Origin: Candidatus Poseidoniaceae archaeon
Lineage (GTDB): Archaea; Thermoplasmatota; Poseidoniia; Poseidoniales; Poseidoniaceae
Reading direction: 5' to 3'
Assembly: GCA_949373075.1 (NCBI GenBank)
Contig: CASIBX010000024.1
Span: forward strand, 1-47,758
DNA: 47,758 bases
Under the pieces are notes generated by a model. The model made no database searches. It was not told where the DNA came from and worked only from the letters and a program-made list of their open reading frames with translations. Numbering within the stretch: position 1 is the stretch's first letter; the number at the start of each line of letters is the position of its first letter. This document shows positions 1 to 8,453 of this stretch, one piece after another. Both the position numbers and the translations under genes were made by a program.

Positions 1-386
1 AGTGGAGCTATCACTGATAGTATGGATACTCTTTCTTCTAAGCGAGAGATTTCTGCATCTGCATTATTTTTATTTTCAATGATTGAAGAGATTGAGTCTA
101 GATCTCCCCCGAACTTTCCAGAGAGGGCTTGCTTGACAATCTTGGCAGATATCGGCCCTTCTTTGTTTGAGCAACTCAATACTGCAATTGCGGAACGAAC
201 CTTAGAGAGTAAAATCGAGACATCGTCTGCATCGGGGTGAGGGGTTCCTACGCTGATACCGTCTGTATCTGCCGAATAAGGAGTCAGGTGGATGTTACCA
301 AGATCTGCACATAATCGCAGAGCTCCGTCCAGTTCCTCGATAGACCCAGCCATTGTGAGGCGAGACATTTCAACAGAACTGAGCAT
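1..386 (-). CDS. atpI: A/V-type ATP synthase subunit I, N-terminal part (cut by window edge)
   Basis: Membrane rotor-stator subunit of the archaeal A-type ATP synthase. The minus strand reads open from an ATG at 386-384 to the window edge (128 codons). The N-terminus (MLSSVEMSRLTMAG, then a region rich in short helices and a coiled-coil-like stretch ending near RLEERVSIL) looks like the soluble arm of subunit I; the membrane half lies outside the window. It starts 9 bases after the stop of subunit H, and a GAGGTG ribosome-binding site overlaps that stop codon, so translation is probably coupled. The H-I order is that of archaeal atp operons. Identification rests on the N-terminus and this context. 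Confidence 0.8.
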   Translation of the reverse strand, partial: MLSSVEMSRLTMAGSIEELDGALRLCADLGNIHLTPYSADTDGISVGTPHPDADDVSILLSKVRSAIAVLSCSNKEGPISAKIVKQALSGKFGGDLDSISSIIENKNNADAEISRLEERVSILSVIAP

Positions 387-391
387 AGTAA

Positions 392-397
392 CACCTC
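392..397 (-). promoter_or_regulatory. Shine-Dalgarno of subunit I inside the subunit H stop region
   Basis: GAGGTG on the minus strand lies 5 bases before the ATG at 386 and overlaps the TGA (398-396) that ends subunit H. It supports the chosen start and coupled translation. Confidence 0.6.
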
Positions 398-713
398 AGT
401 TAGACATTAATGAATCGATTACGAGTTTGACTGCTGTAGCACGGCGATCACCAGCTGAAGATTGAATGCCCTCTACTGATTTGGCGCCTTCTGCATGGAC
501 ACCATCTGCTTCGGCGCCGGCTTTGGCACGGGCCGAATCAAGTTTCTTAGAAGTTGATGAAACTGCACCGTCTTGAGCATTCTGAATCATCTCAGATGCT
601 TCTTTCCTAGCGTCAGCAACAATTTTTGCTGCTTTTTCCTTTGATGCGGTTAGTTTTGCATCAGCCGACTCTTCGGCTTTTTTGATGCTGTTAAGTACAT
701 TTGCCATACCCAT
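396..713 (-). CDS. ahaH: A/V-type ATP synthase subunit H
   Basis: Peripheral-stalk subunit that pairs with subunit E in the archaeal ATP synthase. The protein is about 105 residues, almost entirely a charged Ala/Lys/Glu-rich helix (for example KKAEESADAKLTASKEKAAK), as expected for this coiled-coil family. ATGs at 713 and 707 and a GTG at 722 are possible starts; 713 is preferred as the first ATG, with a weak GGTG before it. It is the first gene seen of the leftward ATP synthase operon and is divergent from the methyltransferase at 846. Confidence 0.82.
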   Translation of the reverse strand: MGMANVLNSIKKAEESADAKLTASKEKAAKIVADARKEASEMIQNAQDGAVSSTSKKLDSARAKAGAEADGVHAEGAKSVEGIQSSAGDRRATAVKLVIDSLMSN

Positions 714-845
714 AGTGAACACCCTGTATCCCGCCCGACCAATAATGGGTTCATAACCCTCTTGGTCGAATAATCATAAACTCTTAATCGAAATCAATTG
801 GACTACCCCCCAAATGGTCAAAACTGTAAGGCACGCCGAACGACC

Positions 846-1586
846 ATGACCGACCGCTCCAAAACAGGAGGATTCGACCCCTCCGGAATCGATGAAGAGG
901 CGTGGACTGAATTAGAAAGGCAATTGGAAGCGACTATTCCTGTGTATGACCGAGTAAATAAAATCATGACTCTCGGTTTCGACAAAGGCATGCGTAAACA
1001 TGTACGTAATCATGCGCAAGAAGGCATGAAAGTCCTCGAGGTTGGATGTGGACCAGGTTCGTTCGCAGTAGGCATTGAAGGAATGGATTTGACTTGCCTC
1101 GATCCTAGTGCAGAGATGTTGAAAGTTTGCCGTAAAAGAGTAGACCAAGCACGAGAAGAGAGGGGAGAATCACCCGCTCAATATGTCGAGGCTATTGCAG
1201 AAGAAATACCGCTTCCAGACAACACTTTCGACAGAGTTTTCTGCCTATTTTCTTTCAGAGATTTCAAGGATAAAAAACAAGGCCTATCCGAGATATTTAG
1301 GGTACTGAAGCCAGGTGGGCAACTTATAATCTGTGATGCTGGAAAAGCAAATTGGCTACATGGCCTATTTGGAAGGCTGTACATGGGCACCTTTGTCCAA
1401 TGGGTTGCCAGAATAGTCACTAAAGACCCAAATCACCCGTGGAAATGGTTAGCTCGAACATATACTCACTATGGAACCCACTCTTACTACAAAGGAATCA
1501 TGAGAGAGGTCGGATATCAACAGGTAAAAGCTAGGTTACTGTTTCCTGGGATGTCCAGTCGTTTCAAAGCCAAGAAACCCGAATAA
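846..1586 (+). CDS. UbiE/COQ5-like SAM-dependent methyltransferase
   Basis: Class I methyltransferase of about 246 residues. Motif I (KVLEVGCGPGSF, about residues 61-72) binds S-adenosylmethionine, and RVLKPGGQLIICD is the typical post-motif strand. The FDRVFCLFSFRDFKDK stretch resembles the UbiE/MenG quinone methyltransferase family, so a role in quinone methylation is possible but not proven. ATG 846 is preferred over an upstream in-frame TTG at 798, because the extra 16 residues look non-conserved and ATG is the usual start here. The gene is alone, divergent from the ATP synthase operon. Confidence 0.78.
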   Translation: MTDRSKTGGFDPSGIDEEAWTELERQLEATIPVYDRVNKIMTLGFDKGMRKHVRNHAQEGMKVLEVGCGPGSFAVGIEGMDLTCLDPSAEMLKVCRKRVDQAREERGESPAQYVEAIAEEIPLPDNTFDRVFCLFSFRDFKDKKQGLSEIFRVLKPGGQLIICDAGKANWLHGLFGRLYMGTFVQWVARIVTKDPNHPWKWLARTYTHYGTHSYYKGIMREVGYQQVKARLLFPGMSSRFKAKKPE

Positions 1587-1667
1587 CCGATTGTAATACC
1601 GATTATTGTTAGGTAATGTCTTGGAATTATTACGAGCAATTTCAAATCGGTCTAACCAAGGTATCAA

Positions 1668-4442
1668 ATGCGAAACTGGTTTAGCATAATTATGGGAAAC
1701 AGACTGGTTAGTGTAGTATTACTAATGATTCTCGTGATGTATCTACCCGCACAAGCGCTAGGCAACGAAGAAACAACCGTAGTCCCCCAATTCGGAGTTG
1801 GCTTTGATGAAGTTGTGATAGCCGACTCTTCCGATTCCCTCTCAGACCCAAGAGATCTTGAATTTCATCCAGGAAGAACAAATGAACTTTGGATTGCAAA
1901 TAGGGCCACTGACAGTATAACGATAGTGCAAAACACAGGACTAGAAAGTCAAACATCACAAAACAGACGTGACTCTCATCGTAACCATTTCCTTGAAGAA
2001 GTAAGCGCAATCGCATTTGGAGCATACCACCCTGAATTTGATTGGCAATGGGGTTCTGCTCAAGAGTCAGCAAACACGTACTGTGGACAAGGTTCTCCAA
2101 ATAATTTCATGGGACCCACATTGTGGCCATCCTCACTAAGTCATTTCGCAATGGAACATCAGAATGATAATCTCCTAGGTAGTCATATCGACATGAATCA
2201 TGAATCTCCTTACGGAATGGGCATTGCTCATGACTCTGGAAACGCATATTGGTACAATGATGGGTATCATGGCGAGCTGGTGTACTATGATTTTCAATTA
2301 GACCATGATACTGGAATGGACGACCATTCAGATGGTATTGTACGACGCTATTCAGACGTCCAACTGACTCATTCCTACGGTACTCCGGGCCATATGGTAT
2401 TGGACAAAGACTCTGGAATCCTTTACATCGCAGACCCTGGTGCAAACAGAGTTATTTGGGTAAATACTGATGATACAACATATAACACTCAAAATATTAT
2501 GAGTGATTCTTCTAGGATGGAGCCTCTGGAAGAATACTCAAGAATTACAGGAATAGAATGGGGAGTATTAGATTCAGGACTTAGCAGCCCATCTGGAATA
2601 GCAATAGAAGACGATCAACTCTTCGTATCTCAAAACGGCAATAGCCGTATCATTGCATATGACTTGAGTACCAATGGTAAAAGTGCTACTGAAGCCGGCT
2701 ACATAGTGACCTCAGCATCATCGATTATGGGACTAGAGATTGGTCCCAATGGAAATCTATACTACGTAGATAATGGACAAGATGAAGTCGTCAGAATCGA
2801 CCCGCAATCAGACCAAGACGGCGATGGAATCGCTGACCAAGAAGATAACTGCCCGCTAGTATCTAATCCAAATCAAGCCAACCATGACAATGATACAATG
2901 GGAAATAGTTGTGATGAAGATGATGATAACGACAGTATTCCCGACAACTTAGATGATTGCGCTACAGGAGATATAGCTTGGAGTCCTACATTGTCAACCG
3001 ACCATGACGGTGATGGTTGCAGAGATTACTCTGAAGATTATGATGACGACGGTGATGGAATACTCGACAGCGGAGACGGATGTTCCACTGGAGAACTCGG
3101 ATGGACCTCAAACACAGATTCAGATTACGATAATGACGGTTGTAAAGACCTCACTGAAGACAAGGATGATGACAATGATAACATTTGTGATTTTGGTTGG
3201 AATGAGGACTGGAATTGTATTTTATCCACTGCAGGTGTTGATTTGTGTCCAGAAAGCCACCCTACATTCTACTCCATATCATCTAACGATGGTGACCAAG
3301 ATGGTTGTGAAGACAGGAATGAGGATGAGGATGATGATAACGACGGATTCCTCGACAAGCAAGACGATTGCCCAATCGATTATGGATTGAGTAACACAGG
3401 TAGATTGTTTGGATGTCCTGATTTTGATGAAGACGGTCACGCTGATAGTATTGATGAGTTCCCTAACGAGCCAACTCAGTGGTCTGATATAGACGAAGAT
3501 GGTTATGGAGATGAATCCGAGGGATTGAATGGTGATGATTGCCTAACAGTATATGGTAACTCAACACAAGACCGTAGAGGTTGCTTAGATAGCGATGGAG
3601 ACGGATGGTCTAATCCTGACTTTAATTGGAATGCCGCTGCAGGAGCTGATGCTTTCCCATTAGATGAAACTCAATACTTGGACCAAGATGGCGATGGCTA
3701 CGGAGACACTACAACTGGGTTCGAGGCAGACGTTTGTCCTGAAACATTCGGCACATCTAATCAAGATAGATTTGGATGTCTTGACAGCGATGGTGACGGA
3801 TGGTCCGACTCAGGTGACATGTTGCCCCAAGATAGCACTCAATATCTAGATACTGACGGTGATGGGTTCGGGGATTCTATGCAAGGAGATCTACCGGATA
3901 GTTGTCCAGAAGTATTTGGCCTATCGAATGAGCAACAGTATGGTTGCCCGGACACAGATGGTGATGGATGGGATGACATAGCAGACGTATATCCAGAAGA
4001 CAGTACTCTTTGGTCCGATACCGATGGCGATACTTATGCAGACCAAACAGGCAGCGATATCTCTGATGATTGCCCAGAAGTTCAGGGTTCATCCTTCGAA
4101 GATCTAATCGGTTGCCCTGATTCTGATGGCGATGGCTGGTCTGATAAATCAGATGCATTCCCTAATGACGCATCAAGACATCTTGAAGTCGAAACATCAA
4201 CAACCACACTGATAGCCATAATTGGAATAATAGTCATTGGAATATTAGCAACTGGTTTAGTATTGGTTAATAGAAGAAAAACCAAAGATGGATTTGATTC
4301 AAGTCCTGATTTAATAGCACCTCAGATAAATTCACCAGCAATATCCCCAACAGCACCACCTCTGCCACCAGAAGGTCTGCCAACTGGCTGGACAATGGAA
4401 CAATGGGCTTGGTATGGAGAAGACTACCTTAGAGAACGCTGA
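1668..4442 (+). CDS. Secreted, membrane-anchored thrombospondin type-3 repeat protein
   Basis: A 924-residue surface protein. Residues about 10-32 form a signal peptide ending in PAQALG. Residues about 40-380 look like an NHL/beta-propeller-type region (LYIADPGANRVIWV, NGNLYYVDNG). From about residue 383 to 840 there are many thrombospondin type-3 repeats, with repeated DxDGDGxxD calcium-binding motifs and paired cysteines. One membrane helix lies at about 845-867, followed by a 57-residue cytoplasmic tail ending in GWTMEQWAWYGEDYL. The structure implies a calcium-stiffened stalk at the cell surface. The ligand is unknown. The GNAT gene begins 14 bases after the stop. Confidence 0.85.
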   Translation: MRNWFSIIMGNRLVSVVLLMILVMYLPAQALGNEETTVVPQFGVGFDEVVIADSSDSLSDPRDLEFHPGRTNELWIANRATDSITIVQNTGLESQTSQNRRDSHRNHFLEEVSAIAFGAYHPEFDWQWGSAQESANTYCGQGSPNNFMGPTLWPSSLSHFAMEHQNDNLLGSHIDMNHESPYGMGIAHDSGNAYWYNDGYHGELVYYDFQLDHDTGMDDHSDGIVRRYSDVQLTHSYGTPGHMVLDKDSGILYIADPGANRVIWVNTDDTTYNTQNIMSDSSRMEPLEEYSRITGIEWGVLDSGLSSPSGIAIEDDQLFVSQNGNSRIIAYDLSTNGKSATEAGYIVTSASSIMGLEIGPNGNLYYVDNGQDEVVRIDPQSDQDGDGIADQEDNCPLVSNPNQANHDNDTMGNSCDEDDDNDSIPDNLDDCATGDIAWSPTLSTDHDGDGCRDYSEDYDDDGDGILDSGDGCSTGELGWTSNTDSDYDNDGCKDLTEDKDDDNDNICDFGWNEDWNCILSTAGVDLCPESHPTFYSISSNDGDQDGCEDRNEDEDDDNDGFLDKQDDCPIDYGLSNTGRLFGCPDFDEDGHADSIDEFPNEPTQWSDIDEDGYGDESEGLNGDDCLTVYGNSTQDRRGCLDSDGDGWSNPDFNWNAAAGADAFPLDETQYLDQDGDGYGDTTTGFEADVCPETFGTSNQDRFGCLDSDGDGWSDSGDMLPQDSTQYLDTDGDGFGDSMQGDLPDSCPEVFGLSNEQQYGCPDTDGDGWDDIADVYPEDSTLWSDTDGDTYADQTGSDISDDCPEVQGSSFEDLIGCPDSDGDGWSDKSDAFPNDASRHLEVETSTTTLIAIIGIIVIGILATGLVLVNRRKTKDGFDSSPDLIAPQINSPAISPTAPPLPPEGLPTGWTMEQWAWYGEDYLRER

Positions 4443-4456
4443 GACTAGAGAGGCTT

Positions 4457-4960
4457 ATGTCTGAAGTCATTATCGAGTCGACTATGGATTTGAGAGAACT
4501 TCGCAGTGAAGATATTTCTGAAATTTGGGAAATTAATGAACAAGGTTTGCCAGGTACTGGCAAGGTTAGCCATGAAGAAATCGAAGCGCTGCTTGACATT
4601 TCAGAAATAGCAATTGGAGTTTTTGATAGTAATAAATTATTGGGATTCGTCATCTGTCTGTTACCCGGAACAAATTATGCAAGTCTAAACTATTCATGGT
4701 TCAATAAAAAATATGATGAATTCATTTACGTTGACAGAATTGCAGTTTCACAAACATATCGTGACCAAAACATTGGTTCGATTATTTATCAAAAGGTAGT
4801 TGATTATTCAAAAGAGAATAACGTACCCATCGCTGCTGAAGTTAGCCTAAACCCTCCCAATCCGGGCTCTATGAGATTCCACTACAGGTTTGGCTTTACC
4901 GAAGTTGGCATTCTAGAACATGAATCTAAATCGGTAACAATGATGCTACGCCCGAGATAG
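4457..4960 (+). CDS. GNAT-family N-acetyltransferase
   Basis: A 167-residue single-domain acetyltransferase. The conserved strand-loop-helix is visible as YVDRIAVSQTYRDQNIGS (about residues 91-108), where RDQNIGS occupies the acetyl-CoA pyrophosphate-binding turn, and the C-terminal half has the usual FHYRFGFTEVGI segment. It starts 14 bases after the thrombospondin-repeat gene with a purine-rich GAGAGG before the ATG, so it is probably co-transcribed. The substrate (small molecule or protein N-terminus) cannot be told from sequence. Confidence 0.8.
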   Translation: MSEVIIESTMDLRELRSEDISEIWEINEQGLPGTGKVSHEEIEALLDISEIAIGVFDSNKLLGFVICLLPGTNYASLNYSWFNKKYDEFIYVDRIAVSQTYRDQNIGSIIYQKVVDYSKENNVPIAAEVSLNPPNPGSMRFHYRFGFTEVGILEHESKSVTMMLRPR

Positions 4961-5011
4961 TTCTAGTCTTCGAGCGCAACATCTCACCGTTGGCCTTTCT
5001 GCCATCTCGTA

Positions 5012-5815
5012 TCAAGCGATACGTTCGACAGTCTCTGGAGTAATTCCTTCTTCAGGAGTCACTCTGTAAACCATGATAGATAGATTCTCAGGAGCGTTTC
5101 TGAATTTTGAAACGATCATTGATGTCTCGAAATCAGAACCTACTGTTCGGACCTTGAAATCACAAACCATGTCAGCAATTGCAGCCATTTCTTGTTTGAT
5201 TGCAGGGGTTATTGTATCATTTGATACAGTGATGAATAGAATTCCGCGATTCAATTGAGTGTGAGCTTGCATCATCCTGAGCATAGCCACTACACGACTA
5301 GGGTCTTCTCTTTGCATGAAGAAGTCGAAGGAGTCGACTACTGCTCTGAAGTAAGGACCCATTGACATAATCTCATTTACCATTTCAGTTAAGAAATCCT
5401 GAGTGTCATCATCTACGAATCTGGTCTGAGCTAATCTCTGAATATCCGGTAGTTTGAACCCTTCTAATCGATAACGACTTGCAAGTAATTCTTTCTCTAA
5501 TACTCTAGCGTTAAACTCTTCACCAAGAGTACGAACCGAAATATCCGTTGGCCAATTGTATTTCTTGAATACACGAGCGATTTCAAGTTGGCTTTCGTTA
5601 GTAGAAATTAGGATGGTATTGTCTGGCTCTTCTGCAGGTGAAGTAAATTGTTTAGCAAACAATTCAGAACCCGCACCAATGTCAGTAAAACCGATTACTA
5701 AGAATCCGCGAGGCACTCCTCCAAACATCGCATTGTCGAATTTTGGAACACCAAAACTGCCTACGCTACCGAAAAACTCCTCGTCTTCCAAATCAAATTT
5801 GACCTCTTTACTCAT
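5012..5815 (-). CDS. KaiC/RecA-fold protein with degenerate Walker A
   Basis: A 267-residue protein with the KaiC/ArlH-like layout (GVPKFDNAMFGGVPRGFLVI, then a helix, then a central strand with VVDSFDFFM). At the Walker A position it reads GFTDIGAGSELF, lacking the conserved Lys and the Ser/Thr that follows it, so it is unlikely to hydrolyse ATP in the usual way. The Walker-B-like strand keeps an Asp. GGAGAT precedes the ATG. It is last in a four-gene operon, 14 bases after the next KaiC-like gene. It may be a regulatory or structural partner of the intact ATPase. Confidence 0.7.
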   Translation of the reverse strand: MSKEVKFDLEDEEFFGSVGSFGVPKFDNAMFGGVPRGFLVIGFTDIGAGSELFAKQFTSPAEEPDNTILISTNESQLEIARVFKKYNWPTDISVRTLGEEFNARVLEKELLASRYRLEGFKLPDIQRLAQTRFVDDDTQDFLTEMVNEIMSMGPYFRAVVDSFDFFMQREDPSRVVAMLRMMQAHTQLNRGILFITVSNDTITPAIKQEMAAIADMVCDFKVRTVGSDFETSMIVSKFRNAPENLSIMVYRVTPEEGITPETVERIA

Positions 5816-5829
5816 CTGAAAACATCTCC

Positions 5830-6420
5830 TTAGTGAATCACTACCTGTCCACGATCAATCAAGTCAGTACAGTAAAGGTCTAGATTTGAAAGTACCATCG
5901 GAGGTACTTGGTCGGGTACATTCAAAAGTACAGTTAATACCTCTCTTTGACGGAAAGTATTGATGAAAGTGTGAAGATATTCTGCAAGCATTCTCTCTTC
6001 ATTGTATATGGCTAATGCGTTTACTGAATCTATCAATACAAAATTACGCTCTGTATTAGATATTCTAAGAGTATACAAAGTTCGAAGTAATACGCTTTCT
6101 AACATAATCGGGCTATCGACGAATGAAATGTTAGAGTATGGTACGTCTGTTCCACCAAGAATACCTGATGAGACCAGATCTACGAATTGGATATGTGAAA
6201 CATCCACCCCTATCGCTTCGAAAGCCTCGATAATTTCTACCGCTCCCCTGGTTGCACAAATGTAAACTCCACCCATCTCAAACATTTGCATGAGAGGAAT
6301 CATTGTAGATGCTGTAACCATAAATGCATTCGAGTTGCCGCAGCGGACTTGAACAGATGAATTGAGACTCACTTCTGTCAATTGCTCGGCAATCCTTTGG
6401 TCTAATTCAAACATAATCAT
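5830..6420 (-). CDS. KaiC/RecA-fold protein without Walker A
   Basis: About 196 residues, shorter than a KaiC domain. The first strand reaches SNAFMVTASTMIPLM where a P-loop would stand, with no GxxxxGK[ST]. A Walker-B-like strand (NFVLIDSVNALAIY) and the following helix RMLAEYLHTFINTFRQ fit the RecA-fold core, as does LTVLLNVPD. ATG 6420 overlaps the upstream TGA as ATGA, the hallmark of coupled translation; ATGs at 6429 and 6414 are alternatives. It probably forms a complex with the neighbouring KaiC-like proteins; no enzymatic role is visible. Confidence 0.66.
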   Translation of the reverse strand: MIMFELDQRIAEQLTEVSLNSSVQVRCGNSNAFMVTASTMIPLMQMFEMGGVYICATRGAVEIIEAFEAIGVDVSHIQFVDLVSSGILGGTDVPYSNISFVDSPIMLESVLLRTLYTLRISNTERNFVLIDSVNALAIYNEERMLAEYLHTFINTFRQREVLTVLLNVPDQVPPMVLSNLDLYCTDLIDRGQVVIH

Positions 6421-7199
6421 GACCCCCATCGGCTAGTTTTGTCACTAACAGCTCCCCATTTCAGCATAGGGGTTAGCATTACTCCCAAAGGAGTTAGTTC
6501 GATTGCATGCTTAGCACGACTATGTGACGTACCTCTCATTTTTACGACCTGTAGGAACCTCAGAAGGTGACCCATTCTTTCAACGTCACCCATTACAATA
6601 ATTCCATCCGCTATTGCTTCTTCAACACCGAATGATGACCAGTGAGCGTTCTCAGTAGCAGAGGTTATCTCCGAAATTAGAATTGTAGTACAACCTAATG
6701 TGGCTAGTTTCTTTCCTAGAGTGAATAAGAAATCACGAATCAATTGTTCACTCTTGATTTTGTAACAAAGTGTAGTTACCGAGTCGATTACAAGACGGGT
6801 CACTCCAATGGTGTTGACAATATCGACAATCGCCTTAATCAAAGCGTGAACATCGTCTAAATCGAACGATGCTTTGTCTAAACCTAACCATGAGTACAGT
6901 ACATCCATGTCGAATACGTTGATTAGTCCACTATCGATCATATTCATATCAAAAAATGCATATTGACGGATATTCTCCAATAATTTCACACTTGGCTCTG
7001 TAGCCGTAAAATGCGCACATGCTTCCCCGGCTAAAGCGCCTCTAACCAAGAATTCCATGGCAAATGTGGTCTTTCCTGAACCACAGGTTCCAGCAGCGAG
7101 AACGGTGGACCCGTAAGGTATTCCACCCCGTAGAATTTCATCCATTCCATGTATACCCGTGATACAACGGTCGCGGCTGTATACTGTTTCCGGCTGCAT
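6417..7199 (-). CDS. KaiC-like RecA-superfamily ATPase
   Basis: An intact single KaiC domain of about 260 residues. GTCGSGKTT (about residues 37-45) is a full Walker A, RLVIDSVTTL (about 135-144) is Walker B, and TGIHGMDEILRGGIPYGS is the family's N-terminal signature. The late region (SRAKHAIELTPLGVML) matches the end of archaeal KaiC domains. Start: ATG 7199 is chosen; an in-frame TTG at 7217 would add six residues. It is 53 bases downstream of the lamin-tail gene and overlaps the next gene by four bases. It is the only apparently competent ATPase of the three; ArlH of the archaellum is a related, known example. Confidence 0.83.
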   Translation of the reverse strand: MQPETVYSRDRCITGIHGMDEILRGGIPYGSTVLAAGTCGSGKTTFAMEFLVRGALAGEACAHFTATEPSVKLLENIRQYAFFDMNMIDSGLINVFDMDVLYSWLGLDKASFDLDDVHALIKAIVDIVNTIGVTRLVIDSVTTLCYKIKSEQLIRDFLFTLGKKLATLGCTTILISEITSATENAHWSSFGVEEAIADGIIVMGDVERMGHLLRFLQVVKMRGTSHSRAKHAIELTPLGVMLTPMLKWGAVSDKTSRWGS

Positions 7200-7252
7200 G
7201 GCTAACAGTCGAGCCAAATCATCGCACTAAATGAACGATACGCACCAATCGC

Positions 7253-8332
7253 TCACACTTCGCCCGGCGTAGGAGATTGAGAAACATTCCAAGATGAAGA
7301 TTTAGAAGGCTGCCCACCGTTCCAAACTATTGTATTGTTAGAAAGAATACCAGTACTAGGATTCCATTCGATTTTGCAGACCTGGCTTCCAACTCCTTCG
7401 TCGCCTTCAGCAAATAACATCCTAAGTCGACCTGAATTGTCATCAAGTCCATCCATTGAACCAACGCCAAGGAAGCCACTGGCTCCTAAATCATAGACCA
7501 CGCTGGCATTACCTACTTCTTGAGACGCAGGGTCTCCAGTGAATATGGCTAGTTTACCACCTGGAATGACCCCTTCTTTATACAAATAATCGGTAGAACC
7601 GGCTGTACCACTTCGTTCAAATGACCAGCCTTTCAAGGAAATAGCAAACCCGTTTTTATTCTGAACTTCAATCCATTCAGGGCCACCATCAGCCGGTCTT
7701 GGTGAAATTTCCGTGATTCTCAACACCTTGGGTGCCTTACCCCCATCGTGAACCTCTAGACTGACTGAAATCACGTCAGAGCCACTAATGAATGTGCGGC
7801 TGGCAACTGAAGAAGTGCTGGCTGTGGAGCGATCTGAACCACCATCAAAGAGTTCCAGTCCAACTCTTGAAGAATTTGAAGATGATTCAACCTGTATAAG
7901 TAGCCTAACCTGTAAGTTATCAGCTAGCCCTAAGCCATTTGACATAGCCTCAATGCTGACATTAGATAATGCATCAACCCGTTCCAAATCAATAATTCCA
8001 TTTGTAACAATGCCTGGCTGAAGCACCCCGTTATACAAATCAGAAACCGGCACCTCATGCCAGTCTTCAGTTGCATTAGCCTGGTCTCTAACACCGTCTA
8101 CGTAAGGAACAAACCATCCTTTGCCATTTGTAAGGCGGTCTAAGCCATCAACTGCTGAACGGTCGACTAAATCGGTATATGGGTCATTACTACCTAATTC
8201 TAATTGAGCCAGAGACATGAAGGCGGTTAGTATCATTAAAAATAGGGTGAATGCTGAAAGAAATTCAACAACTGCTACAACTGCACCATCCTCTTCAGGA
8301 GAAGATTTGCGAGATTGTTGGGCACCCTGCAT
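7253..8332 (-). CDS. Lamin-tail domain protein with pilin-like N-terminal helix
   Basis: A 359-residue protein. A charged 16-residue head is followed by a long hydrophobic helix (about residues 17-45; AVVAVVEFLSAFTLFLMILT), resembling the N-terminus of archaeal type IV pilin-like or TadE-like proteins. A Ser-rich outer region follows, and residues about 203-325 form a lamin-tail domain (ITEISPRPADGGPEWIEV, then LKGWSF and a Gly-rich beta region). Such domains are common in secreted archaeal and bacterial proteins and probably mediate binding. It is first in an operon with three KaiC-like genes and divergent from a large surface protein at 8454. The pilin assignment is tentative. Confidence 0.7.
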   Translation of the reverse strand: MQGAQQSRKSSPEEDGAVVAVVEFLSAFTLFLMILTAFMSLAQLELGSNDPYTDLVDRSAVDGLDRLTNGKGWFVPYVDGVRDQANATEDWHEVPVSDLYNGVLQPGIVTNGIIDLERVDALSNVSIEAMSNGLGLADNLQVRLLIQVESSSNSSRVGLELFDGGSDRSTASTSSVASRTFISGSDVISVSLEVHDGGKAPKVLRITEISPRPADGGPEWIEVQNKNGFAISLKGWSFERSGTAGSTDYLYKEGVIPGGKLAIFTGDPASQEVGNASVVYDLGASGFLGVGSMDGLDDNSGRLRMLFAEGDEGVGSQVCKIEWNPSTGILSNNTIVWNGGQPSKSSSWNVSQSPTPGEV

Positions 8333-8453
8333 AACCTAGGGGGGGTGACCAAGAGTCATGAGGATGCCGCCCGTATTCAACACCAAGTCCCCAATACTGT
8401 AGATTCCGGCTTCAGTCACCGATTGATATTTGAGGGGCGGATGTTAGGACTAC

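Noticed and set aside
22-240. Plus-strand open frame of 72 codons at the left edge
   Set aside because: It is the shadow of ATP synthase subunit I, which reads convincingly on the opposite strand across the same bases.
2815-4200. Repeated GATGGxGATGG-like DNA as a CRISPR or satellite array
   Set aside because: The repeats are codons for thrombospondin type-3 calcium motifs; spacing is irregular and the frame is continuous.
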